DNA of 64,000 bases from Flavobacteriales bacterium (GCA_947500755.1 CANMTO010000001.1:1-64000); one strand, 5' to 3'. Numbered from the stretch's first letter, positions 38,640-47,977 are shown. Notes: generated by a model not told the origin, from the sequence alone. Program-made: numbers and translations.

Positions 38640-39777
38640 AAAAAAACCTTCTGTTTTCTGCTTTTTTCCCTTAGCCTCAATCGGGGGTACAGAATCTGTT
38701 CATTTAGATGTGCTCAAAGCTTTATCTGATTATCCGATTGAGATTTTCATTCGCTATAGGTCAAATGTTTGGAAAGGAAAAGAATACGCCAAGACAAAGG
38801 ATGCAAGGATCGAAGGCATACAACTTTTGCCTGAATTTAGACGGTATGGTAAGGTTTTATTCTCGTCCAAGTATTTAGAAGCGCCGCGATTGGGACGATT
38901 GATTCGTGTTGGATTTGTCAAATATTTGGCGTGGAAAATTAACCGTCATCCCAATCCCATTGTTATTTTTTGGCACAGAGAATCTTTAGATTTTTTGTGG
39001 CCGTTGCTGGAAGAACATGTGCGAATAATTGACATTGTGCATAACAATTCAAACAACAAAGAGGCAGACGCAGTGTACCTTAACAATGATTGGGCGACAA
39101 GATTAAATCGACGGGTATTGGTTTCAGAAGGTTTGCGGCATTGGATTAAAACCTTGTATCAGCCATTTGATAATTCAAATGAAATGATGACATATCTCAA
39201 GGTCATACCTCATGCTGTTACCATTCCTCCGTCAATGGCTGTAAAATCATCAAAGTGCTTAAGAGTACTTTTCATTGGCCGCGACTCTATGGAAAAACGC
39301 TTTCCTTTGTTTCTGCAAATTGCAGCAAGCGTTCAAGGTTTAAATGCTGACGTAGCGTTCCATGTCGTCGGACCTGTCCAGTCAGATTACACGGAGGCCC
39401 TTGGCAACCTTACATGGCATGGGACATTGACAAAGCGCAGTGAGATAGAGAAGATTTATCGGGAAATGCACTGTGTGCTTTTAACTTCCTCCAGTGAGGG
39501 TTTCCCGAAAGTAATTTCTGAGGCAATGGCTTTTGGATGTGTGCCTATTGTAACCGCAGTAGGTGGGATACCATTGGTTTTAACCCATGAGGAAAATGCC
39601 ATTTTAACGGATGTTGAACGATGCGTCGAAGAATCTATACAATGGATTTTTAACCTGAGTAAAGACACCAAGAGGTTTTCAGAACTCTCTGAAAAATCCT
39701 ACATTTATGCGCAGGAAAATTTCAATCCAAGCCGATTTGAAAATGAATGGAAATCCCTTGTCGAATCCCTTGGTTAG
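38632..39777 (+). CDS. GT4-family glycosyltransferase
   Basis: This protein of about 381 residues is a GT-B enzyme. The N-terminal loop is CFFPLASIGGTESVHLDVL. The donor domain has LRVLFIGRDSMEKRFPLFLQI, then LLTSSSEGFPKVISEAMAFG with the ExxxxxxE-type acidic pair, as in GT4. ATG 38632 (MPKKKPSVF) is preferred; an alternative in-frame ATG lies five codons earlier. Both overlap the previous gene. It belongs to the polysaccharide cluster; the sugar it transfers is unknown. Confidence 0.88.
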   Translation: MPKKKPSVFCFFPLASIGGTESVHLDVLKALSDYPIEIFIRYRSNVWKGKEYAKTKDARIEGIQLLPEFRRYGKVLFSSKYLEAPRLGRLIRVGFVKYLAWKINRHPNPIVIFWHRESLDFLWPLLEEHVRIIDIVHNNSNNKEADAVYLNNDWATRLNRRVLVSEGLRHWIKTLYQPFDNSNEMMTYLKVIPHAVTIPPSMAVKSSKCLRVLFIGRDSMEKRFPLFLQIAASVQGLNADVAFHVVGPVQSDYTEALGNLTWHGTLTKRSEIEKIYREMHCVLLTSSSEGFPKVISEAMAFGCVPIVTAVGGIPLVLTHEENAILTDVERCVEESIQWIFNLSKDTKRFSELSEKSYIYAQENFNPSRFENEWKSLVESLG

Positions 39778-40684
39778 CGTAATTATTCCGAATTACAACC
39801 ATGCACCTTTTTTAAAGGAACGCATCGATTCAGTGTTAAACCAAACTTTTCGAGACTTTGAGGTGATTGTACTGGATGATTGCTCAACCGACAATAGCCG
39901 TGAAATCATAGAAAGCTACCGCGGACATGAGAAAATTGTTCAAATTGAATACAACGCGGTTAATAGCGGGAGTACCTTTAAACAATGGCAAAAAGGTTTA
40001 GAATTGGCAAAAGGGGAATGGATTTGGATTGCGGAGAGCGATGATGCAGCGGATGAACTTTTTTTGTCTAAAATAATGGATGTTCCATCACCTATAAATT
40101 TTTCTAATTCCAGAATTATTGATTTTCAATCAAATCCCTCTGATTGTTACGGATTTAGTGAAATGCCTTCAAAGAAAGCCTACCCATTTTTTAAAAGTGA
40201 TTTTGTAATGGATTCTAAGGATTTTACGAATGAATGGATGTTGACAGACAATTTCATTCCAAATGCTAGCGCAGTTGTTTTTAGCAGAACGCATGCAATG
40301 GATGTAATGAATAAAATTTGTACAGAATTAAGTTCAATGAAATTGATGGGAGATTGGCTATTTTGGATTTTGTTTTTACAAAATTGTTCTGAAGTGAGAT
40401 ACTTGACAATTCCCCTAAATTCTTTTAGAAATCACGAAAACACGGTTAGAATGAACTCCATTAAGCAAAGGTCTTTAGAAATGGGAATAATCTTTAAATA
40501 TTTGAAACAATTTCACATTCCAACCTCCAAAACGATTTCTACTTTTTTGTTTCGTTACTTGGTAAAAGAATCCTTCCCCAGTTTTACATTTAAAGAGCAT
40601 GTTAATATCTGTATGTTTTCCTTTAGGTATGGATTCTTTACATTGTACACGAAATCTATACTCATGAAAATGTTGCAAAAGTGA
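39743..40684 (+). CDS. GT2-family glycosyltransferase
   Basis: This protein of about 313 residues has a GT-A fold: LVSVIIPNYNHAPFLKERIDSVLNQT at the start, then VIVLDDCSTDNS and the metal-binding AESDDAADELF. The start is taken at ATG 39743; an in-frame ATG 36 bases earlier would only lengthen the overlap with the previous gene (35 bases as given). The C-terminal half is helical and AT-rich, with no family motif that I recognise. It is followed by the GT32 gene with GTG overlapping TGA. Confidence 0.85.
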   Translation: MNGNPLSNPLVSVIIPNYNHAPFLKERIDSVLNQTFRDFEVIVLDDCSTDNSREIIESYRGHEKIVQIEYNAVNSGSTFKQWQKGLELAKGEWIWIAESDDAADELFLSKIMDVPSPINFSNSRIIDFQSNPSDCYGFSEMPSKKAYPFFKSDFVMDSKDFTNEWMLTDNFIPNASAVVFSRTHAMDVMNKICTELSSMKLMGDWLFWILFLQNCSEVRYLTIPLNSFRNHENTVRMNSIKQRSLEMGIIFKYLKQFHIPTSKTISTFLFRYLVKESFPSFTFKEHVNICMFSFRYGFFTLYTKSILMKMLQK

Positions 40685-41451
40685 TACCTAAAAAAATACA
40701 TTATTTCTGGTTTAGTGGAGATCCATTTCCTGAAAATATCAAGAAGTGTATGGCATCCTGGCAAAAACATATGCCTGACTATGAAATCATCAAATGGGAT
40801 TCAAATATTACGCCCATTGAAGGTGAGTTCGCAAAAAAAGCATTAGCAGAAAAGAAATGGGCTTTTTTGAGTGATTATGCCCGACTGAGAATACTACATG
40901 AATACGGTGGAATATATTTAGATACAGATGTCCTTGTTATAAAATCTTTCGACGATTTACTTCATAAGGAGTCTTTTTGGGGACGCGCCAATAATGGAAT
41001 GGTCGAACCTGTTGTTGTCGGTTCTATAGCTAATAACAAAACTGTTAAGCGTTGTTTGGATGCATATTTAGGTGAAAATAAAAATGCTGTTTTCCAAGAA
41101 ATCCCCCTCTTAATTTCACCTGTTTTTGAAAGTCTCGGTTTCAATATGAACGACCCAATAACGCAGAATTTAGGCAAGGATGTGATTTTCTCCTACGATC
41201 ATTTTTGTCCCATGCCTTTCGAGCAAGCCGACAGTTTGGACCCTTTGGCATTTAAGACTAAAAATACCTATGCCGTTCATTTATGGAACGCAGCTTGGTT
41301 TGATCCCTTTCGTTTTTTCTGGAATGGACGATCCAAGAAAGGTTGGAAAGCAGTTTGGCAAACGGTTAGAAAGAATCCATTTCAGGACCGAGACTTTTAT
41401 AAGAATGTGGCCTACCACATGAAATGTACTATTTTTGGTTATAACTCATGA
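40681..41451 (+). CDS. GT32-family (OCH1/DXD-type) glycosyltransferase, GTG start
   Basis: This 256-residue protein opens PKKIHYFWFSGDPFPENIKKCMASW. It carries FLSDYARLRILHEYGGIYLDTDV, the DxD sugar-nucleotide-binding motif of the Gly_transf_sug family, then the C-terminal YAVHLWNAAW typical of this group. Members transfer hexoses in capsule and O-antigen assembly. The GTG start overlaps the upstream stop codon. At the 3' end an ATG overlaps its TGA and opens a 28-codon ORF (41448-41534). Confidence 0.9.
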   Translation: MIPKKIHYFWFSGDPFPENIKKCMASWQKHMPDYEIIKWDSNITPIEGEFAKKALAEKKWAFLSDYARLRILHEYGGIYLDTDVLVIKSFDDLLHKESFWGRANNGMVEPVVVGSIANNKTVKRCLDAYLGENKNAVFQEIPLLISPVFESLGFNMNDPITQNLGKDVIFSYDHFCPMPFEQADSLDPLAFKTKNTYAVHLWNAAWFDPFRFFWNGRSKKGWKAVWQTVRKNPFQDRDFYKNVAYHMKCTIFGYNS

Positions 41452-41534
41452 ACATACAGTATTTTCCATTTACCTGCCTCGATGTAACCGTCCATTACTT
41501 ATTCAAGGTAGCCGCGTTGGCCCAAAATTTTTAA
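41448..41534 (+). CDS. Possible 28-codon small ORF coupled to the GT32 gene
   Basis: ATG at 41448 overlaps the GT32 stop codon as ATGA, and the frame stays open to TAA at 41532-41534, three bases before the next gene. The product starts MNIQYFPFTCLDVTVHY and has no recognisable domain. It exactly fills the only gap in this otherwise gap-free gene series. It could be a real small protein, a remnant of a deleted gene or a chance ORF; evidence is limited to position and coupling. Confidence 0.25.
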   Translation: MNIQYFPFTCLDVTVHYLFKVAALAQNF

Positions 41535-41537
41535 GAT

Positions 41538-42401
41538 ATGCTTAAATTATTGAAAACATTAATAAGAAAACTAGGGTTTTACCGACTTGCATTTCCACCC
41601 GGGCATTACGCAAGCCCTATACCTGATACAGAAGAGGCATTGCAAGCTTTACAGCAAACACCAAACCTGCTTGTAAAAGACATTAACCTCCAATCCTCAA
41701 AACAACTTCTTTTACTCAGCGAATTTGAGTCCTACATTAAAACAATACCCTTTAATGAGAACGCTGACCATTCAAGGTTCAGATACTATTTCAACAACAC
41801 CATGTTTCAACGCATGGATGGCACCATACTATACGCCATGTTGAATCATCTTAAACCTAAAAAATACTATGAGGTGGGCTCGGGGTTTAGTTCTGGGCTT
41901 GTTTTGGATATGAAAGAGATGTTTAAATTGGATTTGAATATGACATTTATTGAGCCATATCCCGATAGACTGGAATCAATTTTAAAAGAGAATGACAGAT
42001 TGACTACCATCATTCACAAAAATAAAATTCAGGAAATAGATGTTTCTGTTTTTGAAGAGTTGAATGAAAATGATATTTTATTTTTAGATACGAGCCATAT
42101 CGTAAAAACAGGAAATGATGTTACCTATTGGTTGTTTAACATTCTGCCCGTTTTAAAACCGGGAGTTATTATTCATATTCATGATATTTTTTGGCCATTT
42201 GAATACTCAAAAGAATGGATCGAGAATCAAAAATGTTACAACGAAATTTATTTTATTCGGGCATTCCTGATGAATAATAATGACTATGAAATTTTATTTT
42301 TCAACAGTTATGTGCAAAATGAATTCAAATCAACATTAATAGAAATAGATCCTAACTTGATCGATAATTCTGGAGCGAGTCTATACTTAAGGAAAAAATA
42401 A
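41538..42401 (+). CDS. Class I SAM-dependent methyltransferase-like protein
   Basis: This 287-residue protein carries the cofactor-binding motif YYEVGSGFSSGLVLDM (about residues 112-127), the acidic strand MTFIEPYPDR and the segment ENDILFLDTSHIVKTGND. IIHIHDIFWPFEY follows. These features match the Methyltransf_24-type family common in polysaccharide loci. It could methylate a sugar, possibly as the chain terminator read by the Wzt tail; that is an inference, because end-capping methyltransferases accompany Wzt tails in known O-antigen systems. Acceptor unknown. Confidence 0.8.
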   Translation: MLKLLKTLIRKLGFYRLAFPPGHYASPIPDTEEALQALQQTPNLLVKDINLQSSKQLLLLSEFESYIKTIPFNENADHSRFRYYFNNTMFQRMDGTILYAMLNHLKPKKYYEVGSGFSSGLVLDMKEMFKLDLNMTFIEPYPDRLESILKENDRLTTIIHKNKIQEIDVSVFEELNENDILFLDTSHIVKTGNDVTYWLFNILPVLKPGVIIHIHDIFWPFEYSKEWIENQKCYNEIYFIRAFLMNNNDYEILFFNSYVQNEFKSTLIEIDPNLIDNSGASLYLRKK

Positions 42402-42405
42402 CTTG

Positions 42406-43308
42406 ATGAAAATTGCGCTTATTATTCCAACTTTTAACCGTGGGTATTGTCTTTCGTCAACTATTCAGTCTGTACTTCAACAAACATACTTCAATTGGAT
42501 GCTAACAATTATCGACGATGGCTCAACAGACAACACAAAAGAAGTGGTTGAAAGCTTTAATGATCCTCGTATCACGTATGTTTATCAAGAAAATGCAGAA
42601 CGAAGCGCAGCAAGGAACAATGGCATAGTGCATTCCGAAACTAATTGGATTTGCTTCCTTGATAGTGATGATGAATACAGTTCAAACCACTTATCCACCC
42701 TTGTTGAATTCATCGAAAAAGAAAATCCTTCCCCGGGACTGATCGCTACCGGGTTATTGATCGATAATGGAAAAGCAACGATAAAAAAAGATTTTTTAGA
42801 CCTTCAAGCCAATATCCTCGAAGAGATTGGAAGGAAGTTCCTCATCCCATCCCAAGTATGTGTGCACAGTACGATTTTATCCAATGAGAAATTCGATCCA
42901 CGTTTTCGACTTTGGGAAGATACCCATCTTTGGTTGCGCATCGCTGCGCAATATCCTGTTTATCAAATTGAACAATATACAGTCACTCAACATGTGCATA
43001 GCGAAGGAACTGTTGTTCAGGGGATGAAAAAAGTACGAGTTGTCGAGGTGAATCAATACATTAGTGCAATTCTAGACCTTAAAATCAACCACTCCTCGCG
43101 TTTTGAAGGTAATTTGCCGCCAGTGTTTTTCGATCAATATGTAGATTCAAAGTACCGAATGTATCTCTACCGAGCAAGACAAAACAAACAATTTCGCGTA
43201 GCCTTGGTATTGTGGTGGAGAGGGATGGTTAACCAACCTTCTTCCTATTACCTAGCCGAGTTCGTTAAGATTTTTGCAAACCAATTCAACGTTGGGATCC
43301 ATGAATAA
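42406..43308 (+). CDS. GT2-family glycosyltransferase
   Basis: This 300-residue GT-A enzyme reads MKIALIIPTFNRGYCLSSTI and TIIDDGSTDNTKEVVESF, then the metal-binding FLDSDDEY. RLWEDTHLWLRIAAQYPVY supplies the catalytic-base region (ED). ATG 42406 is preferred to a TTG three bases earlier. It overlaps the next glycosyltransferase by eight bases. Its role in the cluster is adding one sugar of the repeat or cap; the sugar is not identifiable. Confidence 0.92.
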   Translation: MKIALIIPTFNRGYCLSSTIQSVLQQTYFNWMLTIIDDGSTDNTKEVVESFNDPRITYVYQENAERSAARNNGIVHSETNWICFLDSDDEYSSNHLSTLVEFIEKENPSPGLIATGLLIDNGKATIKKDFLDLQANILEEIGRKFLIPSQVCVHSTILSNEKFDPRFRLWEDTHLWLRIAAQYPVYQIEQYTVTQHVHSEGTVVQGMKKVRVVEVNQYISAILDLKINHSSRFEGNLPPVFFDQYVDSKYRMYLYRARQNKQFRVALVLWWRGMVNQPSSYYLAEFVKIFANQFNVGIHE

Positions 43309-44491
43309 ACACTCCTTGCACATCCTTTTGATTGCCTCATGGTATCCATCCAAGGAGAATCCAACAGCCGGTAGTTTTGTGCAAGAACAAGCGCATATGT
43401 TGAGAGATTTCGGACACCAAGTCACCGTGATTCATCCGTTTATGCTCGGAACCTTTGCGAATGCTTTTACTAAACAATCATATCAGACCTTCTCCGATGA
43501 AGATGGTATTCGTGTATTACGTGTTGGTGTGGCTCCACCCATGCCTTTTATCCGCGGAATCTCTTATGCATATTGTTTCCATCGGGTGCGCATTGCCATG
43601 AAAAAGTTTCAACTTAATCCAAAAGAATTTACAATCATTCACAGTCATGCGATGTTTATGGGGGGTGTCATTGGACATAAGCTCTCTAAAGAATATAACC
43701 TTCCACATGTTCATACAGAACACACCTCCGGACTTATTTTTAACCCAAAACAATACACCAAAAAAGACATCTCTATTACCCGAAAGGCTTATTCGCATTG
43801 TCATAAAGTGCTGTTCGTAAGTAATTTTGCTCTGAAACACACCTTGTCTAACATTGCATTGAAGTCTAAGGATACCTTTGTGGTCCTTCCAAATGTTGTG
43901 GATTCTTCTTTCTTTTCTTCGCCAATACTTCATTTCTCCAAAGCTACCTCATTGAGGTTCTTGGTTATTGGAAATTTTATTCCCCGTAAAAATCACCAAT
44001 TATTGCTTGAGGCGTTTGGACTTGTGCAAAAGGAATTTCCAACCGTCAAACTTTCAATTGCTGGTAATGGGCCCTTAGAGCAGGAGCTTCGCGGGCTTTC
44101 TGAATCCTTGAAATTGGAGAACATCAATTGGTTGCCAAGACTGAATCGGGCAGCGGTAAAAGAACAAATATCAGCACATCAGGTGATTCTTTCAACGAGT
44201 AAGGTAGAAACCTTCGGATTAACAATCGCTGAAGCGCAAGCGATGGGAAAACCGGTGGTTGTTACAGATTCGGGAGGGGTAAGGGATATCGTTAGCCAAG
44301 AAACAGGTATCGTAACGGAATTAAGTTCAGAGGCCTTCGCTAAAGGGCTGATTCAGCTGATTCAATCGTTCGATGCGTATGATCCGGAAACAATCCGTCA
44401 GTCAGCAAAAAATCGCTTTGCTGCCCCGGTTATTATGAATCAATTGAATGAAATCTATTGGCAGCTTCATGATGGGAATTTGTACCTTTGA
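43301..44491 (+). CDS. GT4-family glycosyltransferase
   Basis: This protein of about 396 residues starts MNKHSLHILLIASWYPSKENPTAGSFVQEQA, the typical N-terminal loop of GT4 enzymes. The donor domain has LRFLVIGNFIPRKNHQLLLEAF, SIAGNGPLEQEL and STSKVETFGLTIAEAQAMGKPVVVTD with the conserved E-x-F-G-x-x-x-x-E motif. The in-frame ATG 27 bases upstream is inside the previous gene and was not used. It is one of the clearest retaining glycosyltransferases of the cluster. Confidence 0.93.
   Translation: MNKHSLHILLIASWYPSKENPTAGSFVQEQAHMLRDFGHQVTVIHPFMLGTFANAFTKQSYQTFSDEDGIRVLRVGVAPPMPFIRGISYAYCFHRVRIAMKKFQLNPKEFTIIHSHAMFMGGVIGHKLSKEYNLPHVHTEHTSGLIFNPKQYTKKDISITRKAYSHCHKVLFVSNFALKHTLSNIALKSKDTFVVLPNVVDSSFFSSPILHFSKATSLRFLVIGNFIPRKNHQLLLEAFGLVQKEFPTVKLSIAGNGPLEQELRGLSESLKLENINWLPRLNRAAVKEQISAHQVILSTSKVETFGLTIAEAQAMGKPVVVTDSGGVRDIVSQETGIVTELSSEAFAKGLIQLIQSFDAYDPETIRQSAKNRFAAPVIMNQLNEIYWQLHDGNLYL
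44483..44490 (+). promoter_or_regulatory. Possible internal -7 promoter element, four bases from a start codon
   Basis: TACCTTTG at the very end of the upstream gene is followed by ATTC and the ATG at 44495. It could start a separate leaderless transcript for the last gene of the cluster. Confidence 0.35.
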
Positions 44492-44494
44492 TTC

Positions 44495-45778
44495 ATGATC
44501 CGCGTCTTAATTCTTGCCTACGATTTTCCGCCATACGTTTCAGTAGGTGGCTTGCGTCCGCATAGCTGGTTTAAGTATTTCAAGGAGTTTGATGTAGAAC
44601 CCATCGTAATTACAAGGCAATGGGGAAATACCTATGGGAATCACTTGGATTTTATTGCCCCAGGTTGGAGTAAAGAGTGTGTGATTGAGGAGTCACCCCA
44701 GGGGAGCATTATTCGTACCCCATACAAGCCTAACCTAAGCAATCGGATCTTATTGCGATACGGGGAGAAACGGTTTAGTAGGTTAAGAAAAGTGATTTCA
44801 GCATACTATGAAGTATTGCAATTTTTTTTCGTGGTTGGCCCCAAAAAAGAGATTTACAAAGCAGCAAAGTCTTATTTAGATCAGCATAAGGTTGATGTGA
44901 TCATTGCCACAGGAGAGCCTTTTGTCTTATTTCATTATGCCCGTAAATTAGGCGCAACCTACCAAATCCCTTGGATTGCGGATTATCGGGACCCATGGAC
45001 CAATAATAACTCAAGACAACAATCAAACGTACTTTATTGGATAAATAAGATGTTTGAAAAGAACATTGTTGCCACTGCTAAGTCAATTCAAACAGTATCA
45101 GATTTCACTGCAAATCAAATAAAAGAAATAACTAACCTAAAGGATATAATCATTTTACCAAATGGGTATGATGATGAATTATTCAAAGAACATGAGAGAG
45201 AATCCCATAAATCTAACATCTTACGCATCGCATTTGGAGGAAGAATTTATCCATGGCATCCAATCAATGAGTTCTTAGAAGGTATGTGTGAATCAATTAA
45301 ATCGAATGTTAATATCAGATTAGAAATTAATTTTTTTGGGGTCAATTTATCGGATGAGCAGAAGCATTCATTTAAAACTAATTATAGGTTGTTATCTGAT
45401 AAGTTACATTTTCATGATGCTATTCCAAATCATGAGTATCAGATTGCGCTAAGGAATCATCATGTGTTATTATTGTTCAATGATTATACGATTCTAGGTA
45501 CCAAAATTTTTGATTACTTGGCGGCGAAAAGACGCATCTGGCTTTGTTTCTCTCAAGAAAATGAAAGAGAAGAAAAAAATGTGCAAGCCCAAATTATTCA
45601 TGAAACTCATTCAGGTGTAATGATTTCCAATAAGATGCATCTAATTCGAGAAATTGAAAATATTTGGGATGAATTTATGAATCATGGCGACATTCGTTGT
45701 GAATCAATTAATACTGAACAATATTCTAGAAGGATTCAAGTGGAGCGTTTGGCTAACCATATAAAGAATATTCACTGA
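44495..45778 (+). CDS. Glycosyltransferase (GT4-like, GT-B fold)
   Basis: This 427-residue protein starts MIRVLILAYDFPPYVSVGGLRPHSWFKYF, typical for acceptor domains of this class. VDVIIATGEPFVLFHYARKLG and WIADYRDPWTNN follow, as in group-1 transferases. The donor domain (LRIAFGGRIYPWHPINEF) is less conserved and the classic E7E motif is not clear. The last third is very rich in A and T. It closes the polysaccharide cluster; a 40-base gap separates it from the antiporter gene. Confidence 0.82.
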   Translation: MIRVLILAYDFPPYVSVGGLRPHSWFKYFKEFDVEPIVITRQWGNTYGNHLDFIAPGWSKECVIEESPQGSIIRTPYKPNLSNRILLRYGEKRFSRLRKVISAYYEVLQFFFVVGPKKEIYKAAKSYLDQHKVDVIIATGEPFVLFHYARKLGATYQIPWIADYRDPWTNNNSRQQSNVLYWINKMFEKNIVATAKSIQTVSDFTANQIKEITNLKDIIILPNGYDDELFKEHERESHKSNILRIAFGGRIYPWHPINEFLEGMCESIKSNVNIRLEINFFGVNLSDEQKHSFKTNYRLLSDKLHFHDAIPNHEYQIALRNHHVLLLFNDYTILGTKIFDYLAAKRRIWLCFSQENEREEKNVQAQIIHETHSGVMISNKMHLIREIENIWDEFMNHGDIRCESINTEQYSRRIQVERLANHIKNIH

Positions 45779-45805
45779 TTTTTATGGAATACAATCGCAA
45801 TCTCA

Positions 45806-45813
45806 TACTTTTG
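45806..45813 (+). promoter_or_regulatory. -7 promoter element of the antiporter gene, five bases from the start codon
   Basis: TACTTTTG is followed by CCTAA and the ATG at 45819, which predicts a leaderless transcript. Confidence 0.5.
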
Positions 45814-45818
45814 CCTAA

Positions 45819-47975
45819 ATGAACTATTTCTTGGAGCATCTCCTTTCAGAATTTCAATTCCCACTTACCAATCCAGTATTGGTTTTTTCTTTGATGCTTT
45901 TTATTATTTTGTTGTCTCCAATTCTCTTGCGACGAATTCGCATTCCGGGAATTATTGGATTGATTTTATCTGGTATAATTATAGGTCCAAAAGGTCTCGG
46001 TATAATCGGTGAGAATACCCTTGCTGCGGAAGGATGGATTAAGCTTTTTTCTACCATTGGGTTGCTCTACATTATGTTTATGGCAGGGTTGGAATTGGAC
46101 CTCAATCAATTTAAACGGTACTACAAAAAAAGCTTGGTGTTTGGATTTTTAACCTTCGCAATCCCCATTGCCTTGGGATATCCTTTGTGTTTGTATGTCC
46201 TCAATCTGAATCCTTTGGCGAGTTTGTTGACATCAAGCATGTTTGCCACACATACCTTAGTTGCCTATCCCATCATCAGTAAATATGGGCTCTCAAAACA
46301 TAACGCAGTAGCCATTACGGTAGGAGGGACCATCCTAACCGATACGGCAGTATTGATCATTCTCGCCATTATCTCAAGCTCGTCAAAAGGACAGTTGGAT
46401 TGGAATTTCTGGGTGAGCCTGCTTACCTCACTCACATTTTTTACCGTGATTATGTTTTACTTGGTACCAAAAATCACCCGTTGGTTCTTTAAAAAATTGG
46501 ACAGCGAAAAGTCGTCCCAATATATTTTTGTACTCTCCATCGTTTTCTTCTCTGCTTTCCTGGCGGAAGCAGCAGGCGTTGAGCCCATTATTGGGGCATT
46601 TGTCGCGGGTCTGGTTTTAAATCGATTTATCCCACACAATTCGGTATTAATGAATCGCATTGATTTTATCGGTAACGCCCTGTTTATTCCCAGTTTTTTG
46701 ATTTTTGTAGGCATGGTGGTTGATTATCGGGCCTTGTTTCAAGGCTCTTGGCCCTTGATTATTGCAGCAGTATTAACACTCTTCGCGATTTTCAGTAAAT
46801 GGTTGGCCGCACTTGCCACACAATTGATTTATAAGATGTCAAACGTAGAGCGAAAGGTAATATTTGGTTTAACTACTTCTCATGCCGCTGCAACTTTAGC
46901 CATTATTATGGTAGGATATCAAGACCACATTCTCAACATTAATATTGTGAATGGGACTATTTTACTCATCTTATTCACGTGCATGACAGCATCCTTTGTA
47001 ACTGAACATGCCGGAAAGGAGCTATTGATACAAATTGCAGATGAGGGTGAAGATGAGGTATATGAAACTAAACTTCGAAACAAGCATCTCGTGGTTGCGA
47101 TGAATGAACTCCAAGGCAATGAAAAATTATTAGAATTTGCGCTACAAGTATCAGATCCTAAAGTGATAAACCCAATTTCCATTGTTAGTGTCCTTCCTAC
47201 ATCCACGTATGCGGAGCGCATTATTCATAAGTCCCGTAAAAATTTGGAGGAAATTGTCAAACATTTCTCTGGATATGAAACTAAGCTAAATACCATTGCT
47301 ACGATTGATTTAAATGTTTCTTCCGGAATTTCTAGGGTGTCGAAGGAGCTATTTGCCGATGTTGTTTTGGTGAACGACAGTAATAAAATTAATTTATTCA
47401 AACGCATTATTGGAGACGATCGAGCTCACCTTATGGATTCTTGTGACAAAACAATTTTCTTTTGTCAGGTGGAACGACCCTCTGTGAATTATGAGAAAAT
47501 TGTGGTTGTTGCACCCGTGCTCTCCGAATTAGAGTCCACCTTCGTTTCTTGGGTTGAACGAGTTTTTCGCTTATCTCATGAGTTGAAGATTCCGATGGAG
47601 GCATTTATGCATGCAAGCACTTATGACCGTTTTTTAAAGGTAGGAATAGCGAATAAAATCATTGCCACTACCAAGCATATCCCAATTGAAGAAATTTCCG
47701 ATTTTTTTATGTGCGCGGAGCGCAAGGAAAATGATTTTGTGGTGGCGGTTGGAGCCCGTGTCGGTTCAGTATCTTATTTTCCTGAGGCTGAAAACTTCTT
47801 GTCCAAGGTGCAAAAAGCTTATGAGGACAATGATTGGGTGTTGGTTATGCCTGGACAAGAGAAAGAGAATCTGTTCAAAGAGTATGAGGATATTTCTGGG
47901 AATGCCATAGGATTAGGGGTAGACACGTTATCCAGAATTGGAAAAGAAGTAGGGAATATCTTTAAGAAAGATTAA
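45819..47975 (+). CDS. CPA2-family cation:proton antiporter with C-terminal universal-stress-protein-like region
   Basis: This 718-residue protein has an N-terminal part of 12-13 membrane spans (about 1-400), with RIRIPGIIGLILSGIIIGP and the LDTAVLI-like TVGGTILTDTAVLIILAI of CPA2 exchangers. GAFVAGLVLNRFIP is also conserved. The C-terminal 300 residues are soluble and look like two UspA-type alpha/beta units (KHLVVAMNELQGNEKLLEFAL and EKIVVVAPVLSELESTFVSW). It probably exchanges Na+ or K+ for protons, with the tail as a regulatory sensor. It converges on the DUF5606 gene with two bases between stop codons. Confidence 0.9.
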   Translation: MNYFLEHLLSEFQFPLTNPVLVFSLMLFIILLSPILLRRIRIPGIIGLILSGIIIGPKGLGIIGENTLAAEGWIKLFSTIGLLYIMFMAGLELDLNQFKRYYKKSLVFGFLTFAIPIALGYPLCLYVLNLNPLASLLTSSMFATHTLVAYPIISKYGLSKHNAVAITVGGTILTDTAVLIILAIISSSSKGQLDWNFWVSLLTSLTFFTVIMFYLVPKITRWFFKKLDSEKSSQYIFVLSIVFFSAFLAEAAGVEPIIGAFVAGLVLNRFIPHNSVLMNRIDFIGNALFIPSFLIFVGMVVDYRALFQGSWPLIIAAVLTLFAIFSKWLAALATQLIYKMSNVERKVIFGLTTSHAAATLAIIMVGYQDHILNINIVNGTILLILFTCMTASFVTEHAGKELLIQIADEGEDEVYETKLRNKHLVVAMNELQGNEKLLEFALQVSDPKVINPISIVSVLPTSTYAERIIHKSRKNLEEIVKHFSGYETKLNTIATIDLNVSSGISRVSKELFADVVLVNDSNKINLFKRIIGDDRAHLMDSCDKTIFFCQVERPSVNYEKIVVVAPVLSELESTFVSWVERVFRLSHELKIPMEAFMHASTYDRFLKVGIANKIIATTKHIPIEEISDFFMCAERKENDFVVAVGARVGSVSYFPEAENFLSKVQKAYEDNDWVLVMPGQEKENLFKEYEDISGNAIGLGVDTLSRIGKEVGNIFKKD

Positions 47976-47977
47976 GT

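Noticed and set aside
43517-43933. Minus-strand ORF of 138 codons
   Set aside because: It lies wholly inside a clear GT4 gene on the other strand and has no recognisable motif.
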